The notes beneath the pieces were generated by a model, which saw only the letters and a list, made by a program, of their open reading frames with translations, had not been told where the DNA came from and did no database searches. A program made the translations under genes and the position numbers. From Candidatus Collierbacteria bacterium (GTDB lineage: Bacteria > Patescibacteriota > Microgenomatia > UBA1400 > JACPES01), in contig JACRNH010000023.1 of NCBI GenBank assembly GCA_016219325.1, positions 1 to 42,576 of the forward strand: 42,576 nucleotides of DNA, written 5' to 3'. Shown piece after piece: positions 1 through 7,678 of the stretch. The stretch's first letter is position 1; the number at the start of each line of letters is the position of its first letter.

Positions 1-191
1 ACGCTGCTTCGGAACGCTGGCAAATGGCAAAATTACTGTGGACTACAAATTTATCTTATAAAGAAATCGCCAAGAAAACCGGCGGCTCCACCACGACCGT
101 CACCCGTGTCGCCCACTGGCTGGATCAGGGAATGGGGGGATCTCAAGACATTCTTTCTCGCTTGTTTGGCACCAGAAAAAGAAAGTTGTAA
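1..191 (+). CDS. TrpR-like YerC/YecD family DNA-binding protein, 3' part
   Basis: The reading frame is open from the window edge (first full codon at base 3) and ends with TAA at 189-191; the start lies outside. The visible 62 residues contain a helix-turn-helix of the Trp-repressor fold: SYKEIAKKTGGSTTTVTRVAHWL, cut here as SYKEIAKKTG and TTTVTRVAHWL, followed by the glycine-rich turn QGMGG and a basic end (RKRKL). This pattern is typical of the small YerC/YecD family, which is usually about 100 residues long, so roughly the C-terminal two thirds is present. Family members are presumed repressors with unknown ligands; no target can be named from this sequence. The next gene has its own promoter, so this one probably ends its transcript nearby. 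Confidence 0.8.
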   Translation, partial: AASERWQMAKLLWTTNLSYKEIAKKTGGSTTTVTRVAHWLDQGMGGSQDILSRLFGTRKRKL

Positions 192-246
192 ATTTAGACT
201 GCTATAGCATTGTCAATCTACATGATTTCTAAAGCCAAATTGATCA

Positions 247-274
247 TTGACAAGATTTTCAAAAGTGATATATT
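247..274 (+). promoter_or_regulatory. Sigma-70-type promoter of the racemase-like operon
   Basis: A perfect -35 box TTGACA (247-252) is followed 16 bases later by TATATT (269-274). Transcription should start near 281, giving a leader of about 120 bases before the gene at 405. This is one of the best promoter matches in the window. Confidence 0.7.
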
Positions 275-285
275 AACGTATTAAC

Positions 286-330
286 ATGATGAAACGAAGA
301 GTTACTGACCATTATTTGCTGCCAACCTAA
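286..330 (+). CDS. Possible 14-residue leader peptide
   Basis: ATG at 286 opens a 15-codon frame (MMKRRVTDHYLLPT, stop TAA 328-330) that begins about five bases after the predicted transcription start. Its stop codon lies inside the 5' arm of a strong stem (325-334 with 355-364), which precedes a terminator hairpin. That arrangement resembles a translated attenuator. There is no run of one amino acid, so no regulatory amino acid can be named, and a short frame like this can arise by chance. Confidence 0.3.
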   Translation: MMKRRVTDHYLLPT

Positions 331-392
331 AACTCCACCACGAGCAAGTGTTGAAGTTTTGGGTGATACCCCGCTAAAAAGCGAGGTTTTTT
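325..392 (+). terminator. Attenuator-like hairpins before the racemase-like gene
   Basis: A 10-base stem pairs 325-334 with 355-364 (ACCTAAAACT with AGTTTTGGGT, one G-U). It is followed by a terminator-type hairpin at 368-387 (ACCCCGCT / AGCGAGGT around a short A loop, one mismatch) and six T (387-392). The ribosome-binding site GGAG (396-399) and ATG 405 come right after. Because the promoter is upstream and a gene immediately downstream, the terminator most likely attenuates that gene rather than ending the previous one. Confidence 0.55.
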
Positions 393-404
393 AATGGAGA
401 AACT

Positions 405-1203
405 ATGAATAATAAAATCAAAATTACCATTCTCAATCCCGGCGGAAATATTACCGCTTTGGTCGAAGGAGCTAATCGACCTAATGTTGAAAGAAAAATT
501 ATTAACGATAAGATCTTGGCCAAATTTCCCAAAGTTGAACAGGTTGGATTTATTGATTACTCCCCGACCCGTTTGGTAATGGCCGGAGGAGAATTTTGCG
601 GCAACGCTACCAGATGCGCGGCTTTTTTAACCCTAAAAGGGAAACCTGGGAAAACCGATGTTTTAATTTCGGGAACTAAACAAATCCTAAGGTCACGGAT
701 AGACAAACAGGGTATGGTTTGGGCTCAAATGCCCATTTTCAAAAACCGTGATTGCGTCAGGGAGGCCGGTGATTACCTTCATTGTGGCTCTCGAAGGTAT
801 CACCCAAATAATTTCTTATCAGCCTTTAAAAACTAATTCTAGAGAAGAAATCAAGCTCCAGGGATATAAAATTCTCGAAAAACTCCGTTTAACGCAGGCC
901 GTTCCGGCCGCCGGAGTCATGTTTGTCTCGCGCAAAAATAATAGATTGAAGATTGACCCTGTTGTTTGGGTCCGCGATATCAAAACGCTTTTTTATGAAA
1001 CCGCCTGCGCCAGCGGAACCACGGCTGTTGCTCTAGCCAAAACCGTTAAGGCCGAAAATAAATCCAAGACAAAAATCTCCATCCTTCAACCATCCGGAAA
1101 GCTATTAAAGGTTCTTATTAAATTGAAAAACGGTGTTCCCAACTATGCTGAAATCGGCGGTCCGATAAAAATTCTGAAGAAAAATATATCTCTTGTCATA
1201 TGA
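405..1203 (+). pseudogene. DapF-superfamily (CntK/histidine racemase-like) racemase, frameshifted
   Basis: Two overlapping frames (405-836 and 748-1203) together make one protein of about 265 residues. The first carries the first catalytic cysteine motif GGEFCGNATRCAAF, the second carries the other cysteine in ETACASGTTAVA. These are the two proton-shuttling cysteines of PLP-independent DapF-type epimerases; the GGEFCGNATRC form is closer to histidine racemase CntK than to diaminopimelate epimerase. Removing a single T at 773-774 joins the frames as REAGDTFIVALEGITQ, which reads like the family. The extra T lies inside a palindrome (768-780 with 793-804) and is exactly the base that spoils it. 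The start is ATG 405 with GGAG eight bases upstream. The stop overlaps the next gene (ATGA). It could be a real pseudogene, an assembly error, or a recoding site. Confidence 0.7.
768..804 (+). repeat. Imperfect palindrome containing the frameshift
   Basis: The arms GGTGATTACCTTC (768-780) and GAAGGTATCACC (793-804) would be perfect 12-base inverted repeats if one T at 773-774 were absent. Deleting that T also restores the racemase reading frame. Confidence 0.7.
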
Positions 1204-2270
1204 AAATAAATATAGAACAAATTGCGCCAACATTTCTTAGTCAACTAGAGCAGGACGGATTCTCTGCCCAAACCATTATCGCTAGACTAAACGACAGAGA
1301 CTCGTATAAAGAAGCTGTAAAAAAGATTCGGCAACAGACGGGACTGCGTTACTCAAAAGAAATTATCAAACGGGCATTAAACGGACAGACAGAAACAGAA
1401 GAGGATCTGGCTAATGATGATATCGCAGATGCAATTAATTGGTTTAAAAGCCAGCGGCGGCGGCGTTGGGTTCTTGAGCAAGATGAAAAACTGCAGAGCG
1501 AAAAATTTTTGATTGACGATCTCGATCAATTTTCTAAAGGAAAACCAACAGACTTCATCGTCTGGAATTGCTTGGGATTTGAATGGCAACAAGAGCCGCA
1601 AGGCGGTTATCCGCCGTGCCGAATCACCGATAATCTTGAATCGTCTATAGTCCTTTATTTCCTACCGCGACTCAAACAGGTTGCAGAAAAACTTTCCGCG
1701 ATTGGAAATCCCACAATAATTCCGATGATCCCCAGCAGCGAAGCCACTTATGAATCTATGTGGAACTATCTGCAATCCAGGGCAGAACGCGAGCAAGTTG
1801 TTAATAATGCGGTATCCGAATTAAGTAAAAAACTTCAGGGAACAGAATTTCCGGGTAACGTAACGATCAAAACAATGCGTTGGGATGAATATTTAAAAAG
1901 CCGGGGGGTCGCGAAAGAACCGGAGGAATATTCCAAAGAAGGCGAACAACGAATTTGGGAAAGCAATGATGTCAATCGCATAACACAAGAGGCTGTAGAC
2001 AATGGGGTTGAGTATTTTGGCCGATTCGGAATCGAAGTAAACCCGGAGAAAATCGCCCCTAAGAGAATCCGTTACTACGGGATGTATTGGGGCGAAGGAG
2101 CAGCAATGTCAGATATTAAAAAGTCCGGCAACCGCGGCGTTGTGGTTATAAACTTCGAAGAACTTCGTGTTTCAAAAATGGCGCTGCGGGGAGCAAAAGG
2201 AAACCTTTCAATTCTCACTCCTGTTTCAGACAAAGAAATGGCTGAATACTACAAATCGGAAAATGATTAA
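1200..2270 (+). CDS. Hypothetical protein (356 aa) coupled to the racemase-like gene
   Basis: ATG 1200 overlaps the upstream stop (ATGA), so the two genes are translationally coupled. I do not recognise the family. Residues 1-90 are charged and helical. A predicted alpha/beta core follows from about residue 115: a hydrophobic strand (DFIVWNCLGFEW), a helix (SSIVLYFLPRLKQVAEKL) and a second strand (NPTIIPMIPSSEAT). Near the C-terminus come RIRYYGMYWGEGAAMSD and a strand GVVVINFEE. There is no signal peptide or membrane segment. The strict coupling suggests the product uses or makes the racemase substrate or product. In staphylopine clusters a CntK racemase is followed by a synthase (CntL), but no sequence similarity to CntL was apparent to me. 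Confidence 0.7.
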   Translation: MKINIEQIAPTFLSQLEQDGFSAQTIIARLNDRDSYKEAVKKIRQQTGLRYSKEIIKRALNGQTETEEDLANDDIADAINWFKSQRRRRWVLEQDEKLQSEKFLIDDLDQFSKGKPTDFIVWNCLGFEWQQEPQGGYPPCRITDNLESSIVLYFLPRLKQVAEKLSAIGNPTIIPMIPSSEATYESMWNYLQSRAEREQVVNNAVSELSKKLQGTEFPGNVTIKTMRWDEYLKSRGVAKEPEEYSKEGEQRIWESNDVNRITQEAVDNGVEYFGRFGIEVNPEKIAPKRIRYYGMYWGEGAAMSDIKKSGNRGVVVINFEELRVSKMALRGAKGNLSILTPVSDKEMAEYYKSEND

Positions 2271-2279
2271 AAAAAACTT

Positions 2280-3437
2280 ATGGCGACAACTAATTCTGAA
2301 AATTCTCCGGGGTATGCGATGGCGGTGGTTAAAGACGGTAAAACAGTTTTGACGAAAACCGCCGGTTTGGCGGATTTGGACAATAAAGTATCGATTACGG
2401 CTAAAACCGCGTTTCGGCTGGCATCGCTGTCAAAGCAGTTTACGGCGATGGCGGTAATGATTTTGGTGGAACGAAAAAAATTGAGTCTGAAAAATAAACT
2501 AATGGATTTCTTCCCAAATTATCCGGGGTATGGCAATAAAGTTACGGTCAGGCAATTACTAACACATACTGCCGGGATTCCCGATCACGAAAAACCGCTG
2601 TATAAATTGATGAGCTTGTTTCAAAAGTCATTGCGGGCGAGTCCGTCTGACTGGCGAAGCGTGGCAATCTCGTCTTTAGATTTAGATTGCCACGTCTCCC
2701 TCGACTACGCTCGGGATCCTCGCAATGACGGGGGAAATTCGGAACCGACGATTTATGACGCGCTGAAGGTTTTGAAAAATCAACCCGCTCCCCTATTTTC
2801 TCCGGGAAGCCGGTATCAATATTCTGACGCCGGATATGTGCTGTTGGCGCTGATTATTGAAAAAGTTTCAGGGGTTTCATATCGGGATTTCTTGAACCGG
2901 AATATTTTTTCGTCGCTGACAATGAATAGCTCCGATGTTCTTGACCAAACAAAACCGAAAATTAAAAATAGAGCATTGGGCTATAAGAGAATGAGATTGC
3001 TGCGCCCCGCCAGAAGCGGGGCTCGCAATGACAGAGAAGGTTATGAGAATTTTGATTATGACCCGTTGAATTATATTGTTGGGGACGAAGGCGTTTATTC
3101 GAGCCTTGAAGATATGATTAAATGGAATCTGGCGTGGAAAGAAGAAATTCTGGTTAGCCGGAGAAGTTTGGCGGAAGCGATGAGACCGGCGAAATTAACA
3201 GGCGGAAATTTCGGCAAAGCCGGTTTTAGTTGGCTGATGGGAGAATTCAATGGTGACAAAATTGTTTATCAAGACGGCGCATGGGTCGGATTCAGAAATA
3301 TTATCTTTAAAATCCCGGCGCAAAAACTGACTGTGATTATTCTTTCCAATCGAACCGGTCTCGATACAGAGCGGCAGAGAGTTTCTCTAGCCAGTCAACT
3401 GGCGCAGAAATTTCTGCGACCTGATAAAATGGAATAA
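2280..3437 (+). CDS. Serine hydrolase, class C beta-lactamase-like fold
   Basis: 385 residues, ATG 2280, nine bases after the previous stop. It has the SxxK nucleophile motif (SLSKQ, about residue 50), the LTHTAGIPD motif, and the second motif YSDAGY (about residue 187), as in the AmpC/EstB/penicillin-binding fold; the family hydrolyses esters, amides or peptidoglycan-type substrates. No signal peptide is visible, unlike most relatives, so it may be cytoplasmic or have a mis-set start. Two in-frame inserts look foreign: residues around SPSDWRSVAISSLDLDCHVS and around RMRLLRPARSGARNDREG. They are encoded by palindromic repeats (see separate entries) and fall in loops between conserved motifs, so the enzyme may still fold. 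Substrate unknown. Confidence 0.85.
   Translation: MATTNSENSPGYAMAVVKDGKTVLTKTAGLADLDNKVSITAKTAFRLASLSKQFTAMAVMILVERKKLSLKNKLMDFFPNYPGYGNKVTVRQLLTHTAGIPDHEKPLYKLMSLFQKSLRASPSDWRSVAISSLDLDCHVSLDYARDPRNDGGNSEPTIYDALKVLKNQPAPLFSPGSRYQYSDAGYVLLALIIEKVSGVSYRDFLNRNIFSSLTMNSSDVLDQTKPKIKNRALGYKRMRLLRPARSGARNDREGYENFDYDPLNYIVGDEGVYSSLEDMIKWNLAWKEEILVSRRSLAEAMRPAKLTGGNFGKAGFSWLMGEFNGDKIVYQDGAWVGFRNIIFKIPAQKLTVIILSNRTGLDTERQRVSLASQLAQKFLRPDKME
2655..2738 (+). repeat. In-frame palindromic insert 1 in the serine hydrolase
   Basis: A perfect 11-base inverted repeat (CGTGGCAATCT 2660-2670, AGATTGCCACG 2684-2694) is followed by a tail ending CCTCGCAATGACGGGG. The tail shares CTCGCAATGAC with insert 2, so both belong to one dispersed-repeat type. 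The reading frame is kept throughout. Confidence 0.8.
2996..3029 (+). repeat. In-frame palindromic insert 2 in the serine hydrolase
   Basis: Nested arms ATTGC / GCAAT (2996-3000, 3025-3029) enclose GCCCCGC / GCGGGGC (3004-3010, 3016-3022) around a CAGAA loop. It ends with GCTCGCAATGACA, similar to the end of insert 1. It is read in frame as RLLRPARSGARND. Confidence 0.8.
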
Positions 3438-3439
3438 TC

Positions 3440-3589
3440 ATGAAAACAGTTAACATTCAGTATTTATATTTTGACGATAAGGTTTGCGGACGGTGTAAAG
3501 AAGACGTTTCCTGCCGGTCGTATGAAGAAAGCGACCAACTGACAAAAAGCCAAATCCTGACCGCACTGAAAAATTATGTGGAAAGTTGA
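3440..3589 (+). CDS. Short cysteine-containing protein, possibly truncated
   Basis: ATG 3440, two bases after the hydrolase stop, gives 49 residues ending at TGA 3587-3589, overlapping the next gene by 14 bases. The N-terminus (MKTVNIQYLYFDDKVCGRCKED) is cut here as MKTVNIQYLYFDD and VCGRCKED. The strand-then-CxxC layout resembles DUF2703/thioredoxin-like proteins, but those are longer, so this may be a remnant with a late in-frame stop. The close spacing suggests cotranscription. Function cannot be assigned. Confidence 0.4.
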   Translation: MKTVNIQYLYFDDKVCGRCKEDVSCRSYEESDQLTKSQILTALKNYVES

Positions 3590-3908
3590 GTTTTTTACTA
3601 ATCAGTCGGGAAAATCGCCAATTGTAGATTTTATTAAGCAATTACCTTCCGAATCGCAAGCTAAAGCGCGTAACGTCTTAGGCCAACTTAGAGAATTCGG
3701 CCCACAGCTTAGGCAGCCTTATTCTAAAAAGTTAACCGGGTACAAGAATATCTTTGAGTTAAGAACTTCAGGAAAAAGTCCTCTCCGGTTTCTCTATACT
3801 CAACGTCAGAATGCTTTTATTATCCTTAATTCTTTTGTCAAAAAGTCTCAAAAAACGCCAAACAAAGAGATAAGCCTTGCCCAAAGCCGAATATCGCTAT
3901 TGACTTAG
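3576..3908 (+). CDS. RelE/HigB-type toxin (phage-derived Gp49-like family)
   Basis: 110 residues from ATG 3576. The N-terminal strand MWKVEFFTNQSGKSPIVDFI, the linker LPSESQAKARNVLGQL, and KKLTGYKNIFELRTS followed by RFLYTQR are the hallmarks of the HigB/Gp49-like branch of the RelE superfamily, which cleaves ribosome-bound mRNA. The conserved basic and aromatic residues of the family (R in FELRTS, R in LRFLY) are present, so it looks intact. It precedes its HTH antitoxin, the toxin-first order typical of higBA. The C-terminal tail (KTPNKEISLAQSRISLLT) is longer than usual and unstructured. Confidence 0.85.
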   Translation: MWKVEFFTNQSGKSPIVDFIKQLPSESQAKARNVLGQLREFGPQLRQPYSKKLTGYKNIFELRTSGKSPLRFLYTQRQNAFIILNSFVKKSQKTPNKEISLAQSRISLLT

Positions 3909-3927
3909 GTTAGTATTATGTTATATT
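3900..3927 (+). promoter_or_regulatory. Internal promoter for the antitoxin
   Basis: TTGACT (3900-3905), a 16-base spacer and TATATT (3922-3927) lie between the toxin stop region and the antitoxin. The -10 ends eight bases before ATG 3936, so a leaderless antitoxin mRNA is predicted. This favours ATG 3936 over ATG 3918, which lies upstream of the -10. Separate antitoxin supply is common in higBA pairs. Confidence 0.6.
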
Positions 3928-3935
3928 TGACATAT

Positions 3936-4217
3936 ATGAAAAACATAACTCTTGAACAACTGGAAAAAGAACTTCTGAAAGATAAAAAATTTAGAGATGC
4001 TGCGGCTAAATTGGAACCGGAGTATCAGCTTGCCCGCAGTTTAATCGCAGCTAGGATTAAAAAAAGAATGACGCAATCAGAAATTGCCAAATTGGCCAAA
4101 ACAAATCAAGCCAGCATTTCTCGACTGGAAACCGGATCTTCCAAGCCCTCAATGTCATTTTTACAGCGCATTGCCGCTGCTTTAGGCGGAAAATTAATGG
4201 TCAGAATTGAGGTTTAA
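3936..4217 (+). CDS. HigA-type antitoxin, XRE-family HTH protein
   Basis: 93 residues from ATG 3936. Residues about 35-85 form an XRE helix-turn-helix: LIAARIKKRMTQSEIAKLAK followed by QASISRLETG and the SKPSMSFLQRIAAALG helix. The N-terminal stretch (LEKELLKDKKFRDAAAKLEPEY) is the toxin-contacting segment seen in antitoxins paired with Gp49-like toxins. The likely role is to neutralise the toxin and repress its own promoter. The stop (TAA 4215-4217) lies one base before the hisS ATG, so it may be cotranscribed with hisS. Confidence 0.85.
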   Translation: MKNITLEQLEKELLKDKKFRDAAAKLEPEYQLARSLIAARIKKRMTQSEIAKLAKTNQASISRLETGSSKPSMSFLQRIAAALGGKLMVRIEV

Positions 4218-4218
4218 T

Positions 4219-5427
4219 ATGACAAATACTCCACAACTTCTTAAAGGCTTCCGGGATTTTCTGCCAAAGGAAGCTTCTAAACGCCAATGGCTAAAAGAAA
4301 AAATCAGATTGGTTTGCGAATCCTGGGGTTTTGAACCGCTGGAAACGCCGACGCTGGAGCCATTGGAATTATTTGAAGGCCAGGTCGGAGAAGATGAAAA
4401 ATTGTTCTTTAAATTTGAAGATCAGGGCGGCAGAAAAGTGGCTTTGCGCTATGACCAGACCGTCCCGACCTGCAGAGTAGTCGGCCAAAACTACCAACAG
4501 TTGGCAATGCCTTTCAAACGGTATCAAATCCAACCGGCATTCAGGGCTGAAAAACCTCAAAAAGGCCGCTACCGCGAATTTTTGCAATGCGACGCCGATA
4601 TTTTTGGCGACGACTCCCCTTTTGCCGACGCCGAAGTCATTGCTTTGTCATTGGATATTTACCGCCGGTTAGGATTCAAACAAGTCAAGGCATTAATCAA
4701 TAACCGTGAATTGGTCAAAGATTTGCCTTATCCGGCCATTGCCGCTATTGATAAATTAAAGAAAATCGGCGAAGAAGGCGTCATCTCGGAAATGAAAAAC
4801 AAAGGGATTGCCGAAAATGCTGCCAAGGGCTATCTGGATTTAATGTTAAACCTAAAACCGGATGAAACAATTAATATAATTTTAAAATCACTTGAAAATT
4901 ATGGATTTGATAAATCTTGGTACGCTTTCGAGCCGACGATTGCCCGCTCCTTCTCCTACTCCACCGGTCCGATTTGGGAAATTGTAATTCCCGGTTTTGA
5001 ATCAGGGTCCGTTCTGGGCGGAGAAAGATTTGACAAATTAGTCGAAAACGTTTCCGGCGTAAAAATTCCCGGGACCGGATTCGGATTAGGTTTTGACAGA
5101 ACCCTTGAAGCCGCGGAGCAGTTTGGTCTTATTCCAGATATCTATTCAGCCGCCAAAACATTGATTACCGTATTTTCTCCGGAACTTCAGCTCAACTCTG
5201 TTTCCGCCGCAGCTCAAATCAGAGATCAGGGAATCAACGCTGAGATTTATACCAATCCTTCCGCCAAACTTGATAAACAATTAAAATATGCCGACAAAAA
5301 AAGAATTCCCTACGTAGTCATCATAGGGCCGGAAGAAATAGCTAAGGGCATCGTAACGCTAAAGAATATGAAAGAAAAGACACAACAGACAATTACAATT
5401 AAAGAACTCCCTGCCCATGTCCCCTAA
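4219..5427 (+). CDS. hisS: Histidyl-tRNA synthetase
   Basis: Class II synthetase charging tRNA-His. From ATG 4219 (preceded by GAGG at 4209-4212) it is 402 residues. Motif 1 region KGFRDFLP, the ATP-site RYDQTVP, motif 2 FRAEKPQKGRYREFLQCD and motif 3 GTGFGLGFDR are present. The histidine-binding element is LGGERFDKLV where most bacteria have a GGGRYD form, so it is slightly divergent. The C-terminal anticodon-binding domain occupies about residues 315-402. An upstream in-frame TTG at 4207 is ignored because it lies inside the antitoxin gene and upstream of the GAGG. The 3' end overlaps the transporter gene by 11 bases. Confidence 0.95.
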   Translation: MTNTPQLLKGFRDFLPKEASKRQWLKEKIRLVCESWGFEPLETPTLEPLELFEGQVGEDEKLFFKFEDQGGRKVALRYDQTVPTCRVVGQNYQQLAMPFKRYQIQPAFRAEKPQKGRYREFLQCDADIFGDDSPFADAEVIALSLDIYRRLGFKQVKALINNRELVKDLPYPAIAAIDKLKKIGEEGVISEMKNKGIAENAAKGYLDLMLNLKPDETINIILKSLENYGFDKSWYAFEPTIARSFSYSTGPIWEIVIPGFESGSVLGGERFDKLVENVSGVKIPGTGFGLGFDRTLEAAEQFGLIPDIYSAAKTLITVFSPELQLNSVSAAAQIRDQGINAEIYTNPSAKLDKQLKYADKKRIPYVVIIGPEEIAKGIVTLKNMKEKTQQTITIKELPAHVP

Positions 5428-6310
5428 ACGCAAACTTGCCTATACATTGCTAATTGTCAACACCATTGTCTGGGGATTGGCTATCCCGATTGTTAAACCG
5501 GCCTTATCGTTTACCAGTCCGGAAAGATTTCTTTTTTATCGGTTTTTACTGGCCGCTCTCCTCACTTTTCCCTTTTTAGTTCTAAACTGGAAAAAATGGA
5601 AATTAAATTTGAAAAACGTCGCTAAAATCATTTCTGTAGAGCTTACCGGAACAACTTTAATCTTATGGCTTTTATATTATTCCCTTAAATTCACTTCAGC
5701 AATAGAAGCCTCGCTAATCGCTTCCGTCTCGCCTTTATTTGTGGTTATAACCGGAGTTTTAATATTGAAAGAGAAAGAGACTAAGAGAGAATGGCGTGGC
5801 CTAATTTTAGCTCTGCTGGGAACATTTATTATTACCGCCGGACCTTTGGCAAATAACGGGAAATATTCATCCGGTCACTTTTGGGGAAATTCATTGATAT
5901 TGTTTCAAAATATCATTTGGGCCGTTTATCTGGTTTTGGCTAAAAAAACTTATCGTAAATATTCCAAAATTGCCGTTACTATCATAAGCTTTTGGGTGGG
6001 AACAATTACATTTTTGATTCTATCGCTGCCGTCCGGCAATCCCCTGCTGGCTTTAAGCGCTGAAATTGTGCAACCACAGATTTTCCTGGCAGTAACCTAC
6101 ATGGCAATTTTCGGATCAGTTATCGGAGCCACCACTTATCTGGCAGGACAGAGTTTAATCGAGATTTCAGAAGCCTCTTTATTTACGTATTTGCAACCCC
6201 TAGCGGCAATACCGGTAAGCTTGATATTTCTCCGAGAAAGCCTGACTCCGCTTACAGTTTTAGGGATAATCCTAATATTCGTCGGAGTAATAACAGGCGA
6301 AAAGAAGTAA
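5417..6310 (+). CDS. EamA/DMT-family transporter
   Basis: 297 residues with about ten hydrophobic segments in two repeated halves of five, the EamA (DUF6) layout. The first helix reads LLIVNTIVWGLAIPIVKPAL, with the family signature of a WG..P..K pattern, and the second half begins with LILFQNIIWAVYLVLAKK. Members export metabolites such as amino acids or nucleotide sugars, but the substrate cannot be inferred here. It overlaps hisS by 11 bases and is followed by a second EamA gene after about 60 bases, suggesting duplication. Confidence 0.85.
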   Translation: MSPKRKLAYTLLIVNTIVWGLAIPIVKPALSFTSPERFLFYRFLLAALLTFPFLVLNWKKWKLNLKNVAKIISVELTGTTLILWLLYYSLKFTSAIEASLIASVSPLFVVITGVLILKEKETKREWRGLILALLGTFIITAGPLANNGKYSSGHFWGNSLILFQNIIWAVYLVLAKKTYRKYSKIAVTIISFWVGTITFLILSLPSGNPLLALSAEIVQPQIFLAVTYMAIFGSVIGATTYLAGQSLIEISEASLFTYLQPLAAIPVSLIFLRESLTPLTVLGIILIFVGVITGEKK

Positions 6311-6371
6311 ATTGTTCCAAGCACACTGGTTGTGTATTGGCTGACAGGAATACAATTAAAGTATATAAATA

Positions 6372-7343
6372 ATGTTTATAAACGATAATAATAAGTCTTT
6401 CAAATTGCTCTTTCTTACCAGTCTAATTTGGGGAATAAGTTTCCCTGTCATAAAAGCGTTGCTGCAATTTCTGCCTCCGCTTCCCCTGCTTTGGTACAGA
6501 TTGACCATTGCCTCTTTAGTTTTTGTTCCTCTAGCATTTTATGGGTGGAAAACATCCGGTGAATATTTGTCATTACGAAGAACGGTCCTGATTACATTTT
6601 TAGGATTATCCGGACCCATCGCCTCTTTAACCTTGCTTTATCTGGGAATGAATCTAACTTATGCCAACCGGGCAGTATTAATTATGTCTTTAAATCCTTT
6701 AATCACCTCCGTTATTTTGAACTGGTTTAACCGTCAGGATAATAAAGTTTCTTTCGCTACCATAGGAGTGTTCGCCGGACTTGCCGCCGTCGTTTTTGAG
6801 CCGCTGTTGGAAAATGGTTCAGCAGATTATTCCCGCTTTACTGGAAATTTATTAGTCTTATCAGCCGGGGCGGCATGGGCCGTTTATACCTGGCTATCTA
6901 AAATTAAGTACGCTAAAAATATTCAGCGCAACTCCCCTGTCACCCAAATAGCATTGGCATTTCTTGGCGGAACCATGGCTCTCACCCCAATAGTTTATTT
7001 TATGAATCCAAACTATATTCTGGCGCCCTTATCATTTACCGTAAACCCTAGAATTCTGTTATACGGAATTTTGTACTTGTCGTTAATCTCGTCTGTCATG
7101 GGTTTTATTACATTTGAAGCCGCAACCAAATTGATTAAACCTTTAACTGCCTCCCGGTTCTTTTACCTGCAGGCTTTATTTGGCATACCTGTTTCCATAT
7201 TCTTTCTTAAAGAACCTTTAAGTCTGGTCTTTCTGGCGGCAACTGGTATAATAACTTTAGGAATTGTCAGGAGAGAAAATGAAAACAGGCATACATCCAC
7301 AATATTATCCTCAAGCAGTAGTAACCTGCGCCTGCGGCAATAA
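6372..7343 (+). CDS. EamA/DMT-family transporter (second copy)
   Basis: 323 residues, about ten transmembrane segments. It starts with the same signature ([20 protein letters not shown]) and repeats it at [18 protein letters not shown]. It is a divergent paralogue of the gene before it. The last 22 codons overlap the ribosomal protein L31 gene by 65 bases in another frame, and this tail ([20 protein letters not shown]) is hydrophilic and probably just the price of the overlap. Its start has no strong ribosome-binding site. Confidence 0.85.
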   Translation: MFINDNNKSFKLLFLTSLIWGISFPVIKALLQFLPPLPLLWYRLTIASLVFVPLAFYGWKTSGEYLSLRRTVLITFLGLSGPIASLTLLYLGMNLTYANRAVLIMSLNPLITSVILNWFNRQDNKVSFATIGVFAGLAAVVFEPLLENGSADYSRFTGNLLVLSAGAAWAVYTWLSKIKYAKNIQRNSPVTQIALAFLGGTMALTPIVYFMNPNYILAPLSFTVNPRILLYGILYLSLISSVMGFITFEAATKLIKPLTASRFFYLQALFGIPVSIFFLKEPLSLVFLAATGIITLGIVRRENENRHTSTILSSSSSNLRLRQ

Positions 7344-7587
7344 GTTTGTCACCGGCTCTACCAAACCTTCAATTTTAACTGATGTTTGTTCGGCCTGTCA
7401 CCCTTTTTACACAGGTCAAATGAAATTCGTTGATGCTCAAGGGAGAGTCGAAAAATTTCAGGCCAAAATGGCCGCTTCCTCCACTTATAAGAAAAAACCC
7501 AAGAAAACAGCTTTCGGTTCAAATATGGCTCAAAAAACCCTAAAAGAAATGCTGACCGAAACTAAATCTAAAAGTACAAGAAAGTAA
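7279..7587 (+). CDS. rpmE: 50S ribosomal protein L31
   Basis: 102 residues from ATG 7279, preceded by AGGAG (7269-7273). [20 protein letters not shown] is the family start; C17, C19, C37 and C40 (CAC and CSAC) form the zinc-binding C+ type. The tail after residue 70 is long, basic and likely disordered. The last four codons (STRK) are written in the decamer repeat that continues downstream. The gene begins inside the preceding transporter gene and is followed by prfA, a usual pairing in bacteria. Confidence 0.95.
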   Translation: MKTGIHPQYYPQAVVTCACGNKFVTGSTKPSILTDVCSACHPFYTGQMKFVDAQGRVEKFQAKMAASSTYKKKPKKTAFGSNMAQKTLKEMLTETKSKSTRK

Positions 7588-7670
7588 AAGAAAGTACAAG
7601 AAAGTATAAGAAGAAGATTTTAGATCAATCCCCTTTTTACTTTTTTGTACATTATTGTACATTTTTGTAC
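7571..7670 (+). repeat. Foldback of decamer arrays between rpmE and prfA
   Basis: Four decamers of the type AAAGTACAAG fill 7571-7610; after a 20-base spacer, four inverted decamers of the type ATTTTTGTAC fill 7631-7670. The first array covers the end of rpmE. The two arms can pair over much of their length. Similar decamers occur at 17661-17764 and 18601-18640; bases 7571-7592 occur identically, reversed, at the latter. Confidence 0.85.
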
Positions 7671-7678
7671 TCAATTTT

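Noticed and set aside
355..392. T-box element before the racemase-like gene
   Set aside because: GGGTGATACCCCGC recalls the T-box core, but the tRNA-pairing TGG is TGA, there is an extra base in ACCGCG, and the leader is too short for the usual stems. It is treated as an attenuator-type terminator.
748..1203. Independent GTG-started gene in the second racemase frame
   Set aside because: It lacks the N-terminal half with the first catalytic cysteine and joins perfectly to the first frame after removing one T, so it is part of one broken gene.
3918..3935. Antitoxin start at ATG 3918
   Set aside because: The predicted -10 (3922-3927) lies downstream of it; ATG 3936 fits both promoter and family length.
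7571..7670. CRISPR array
   Set aside because: Units are ten bases, tandem, without spacers, and inverted in the second half; no cas genes are present.
7655..7678. Longer prfA start at TTG 7655
   Set aside because: The extra eight residues (MYIFVLNF) are written by the decamer repeat and do not match the family start.
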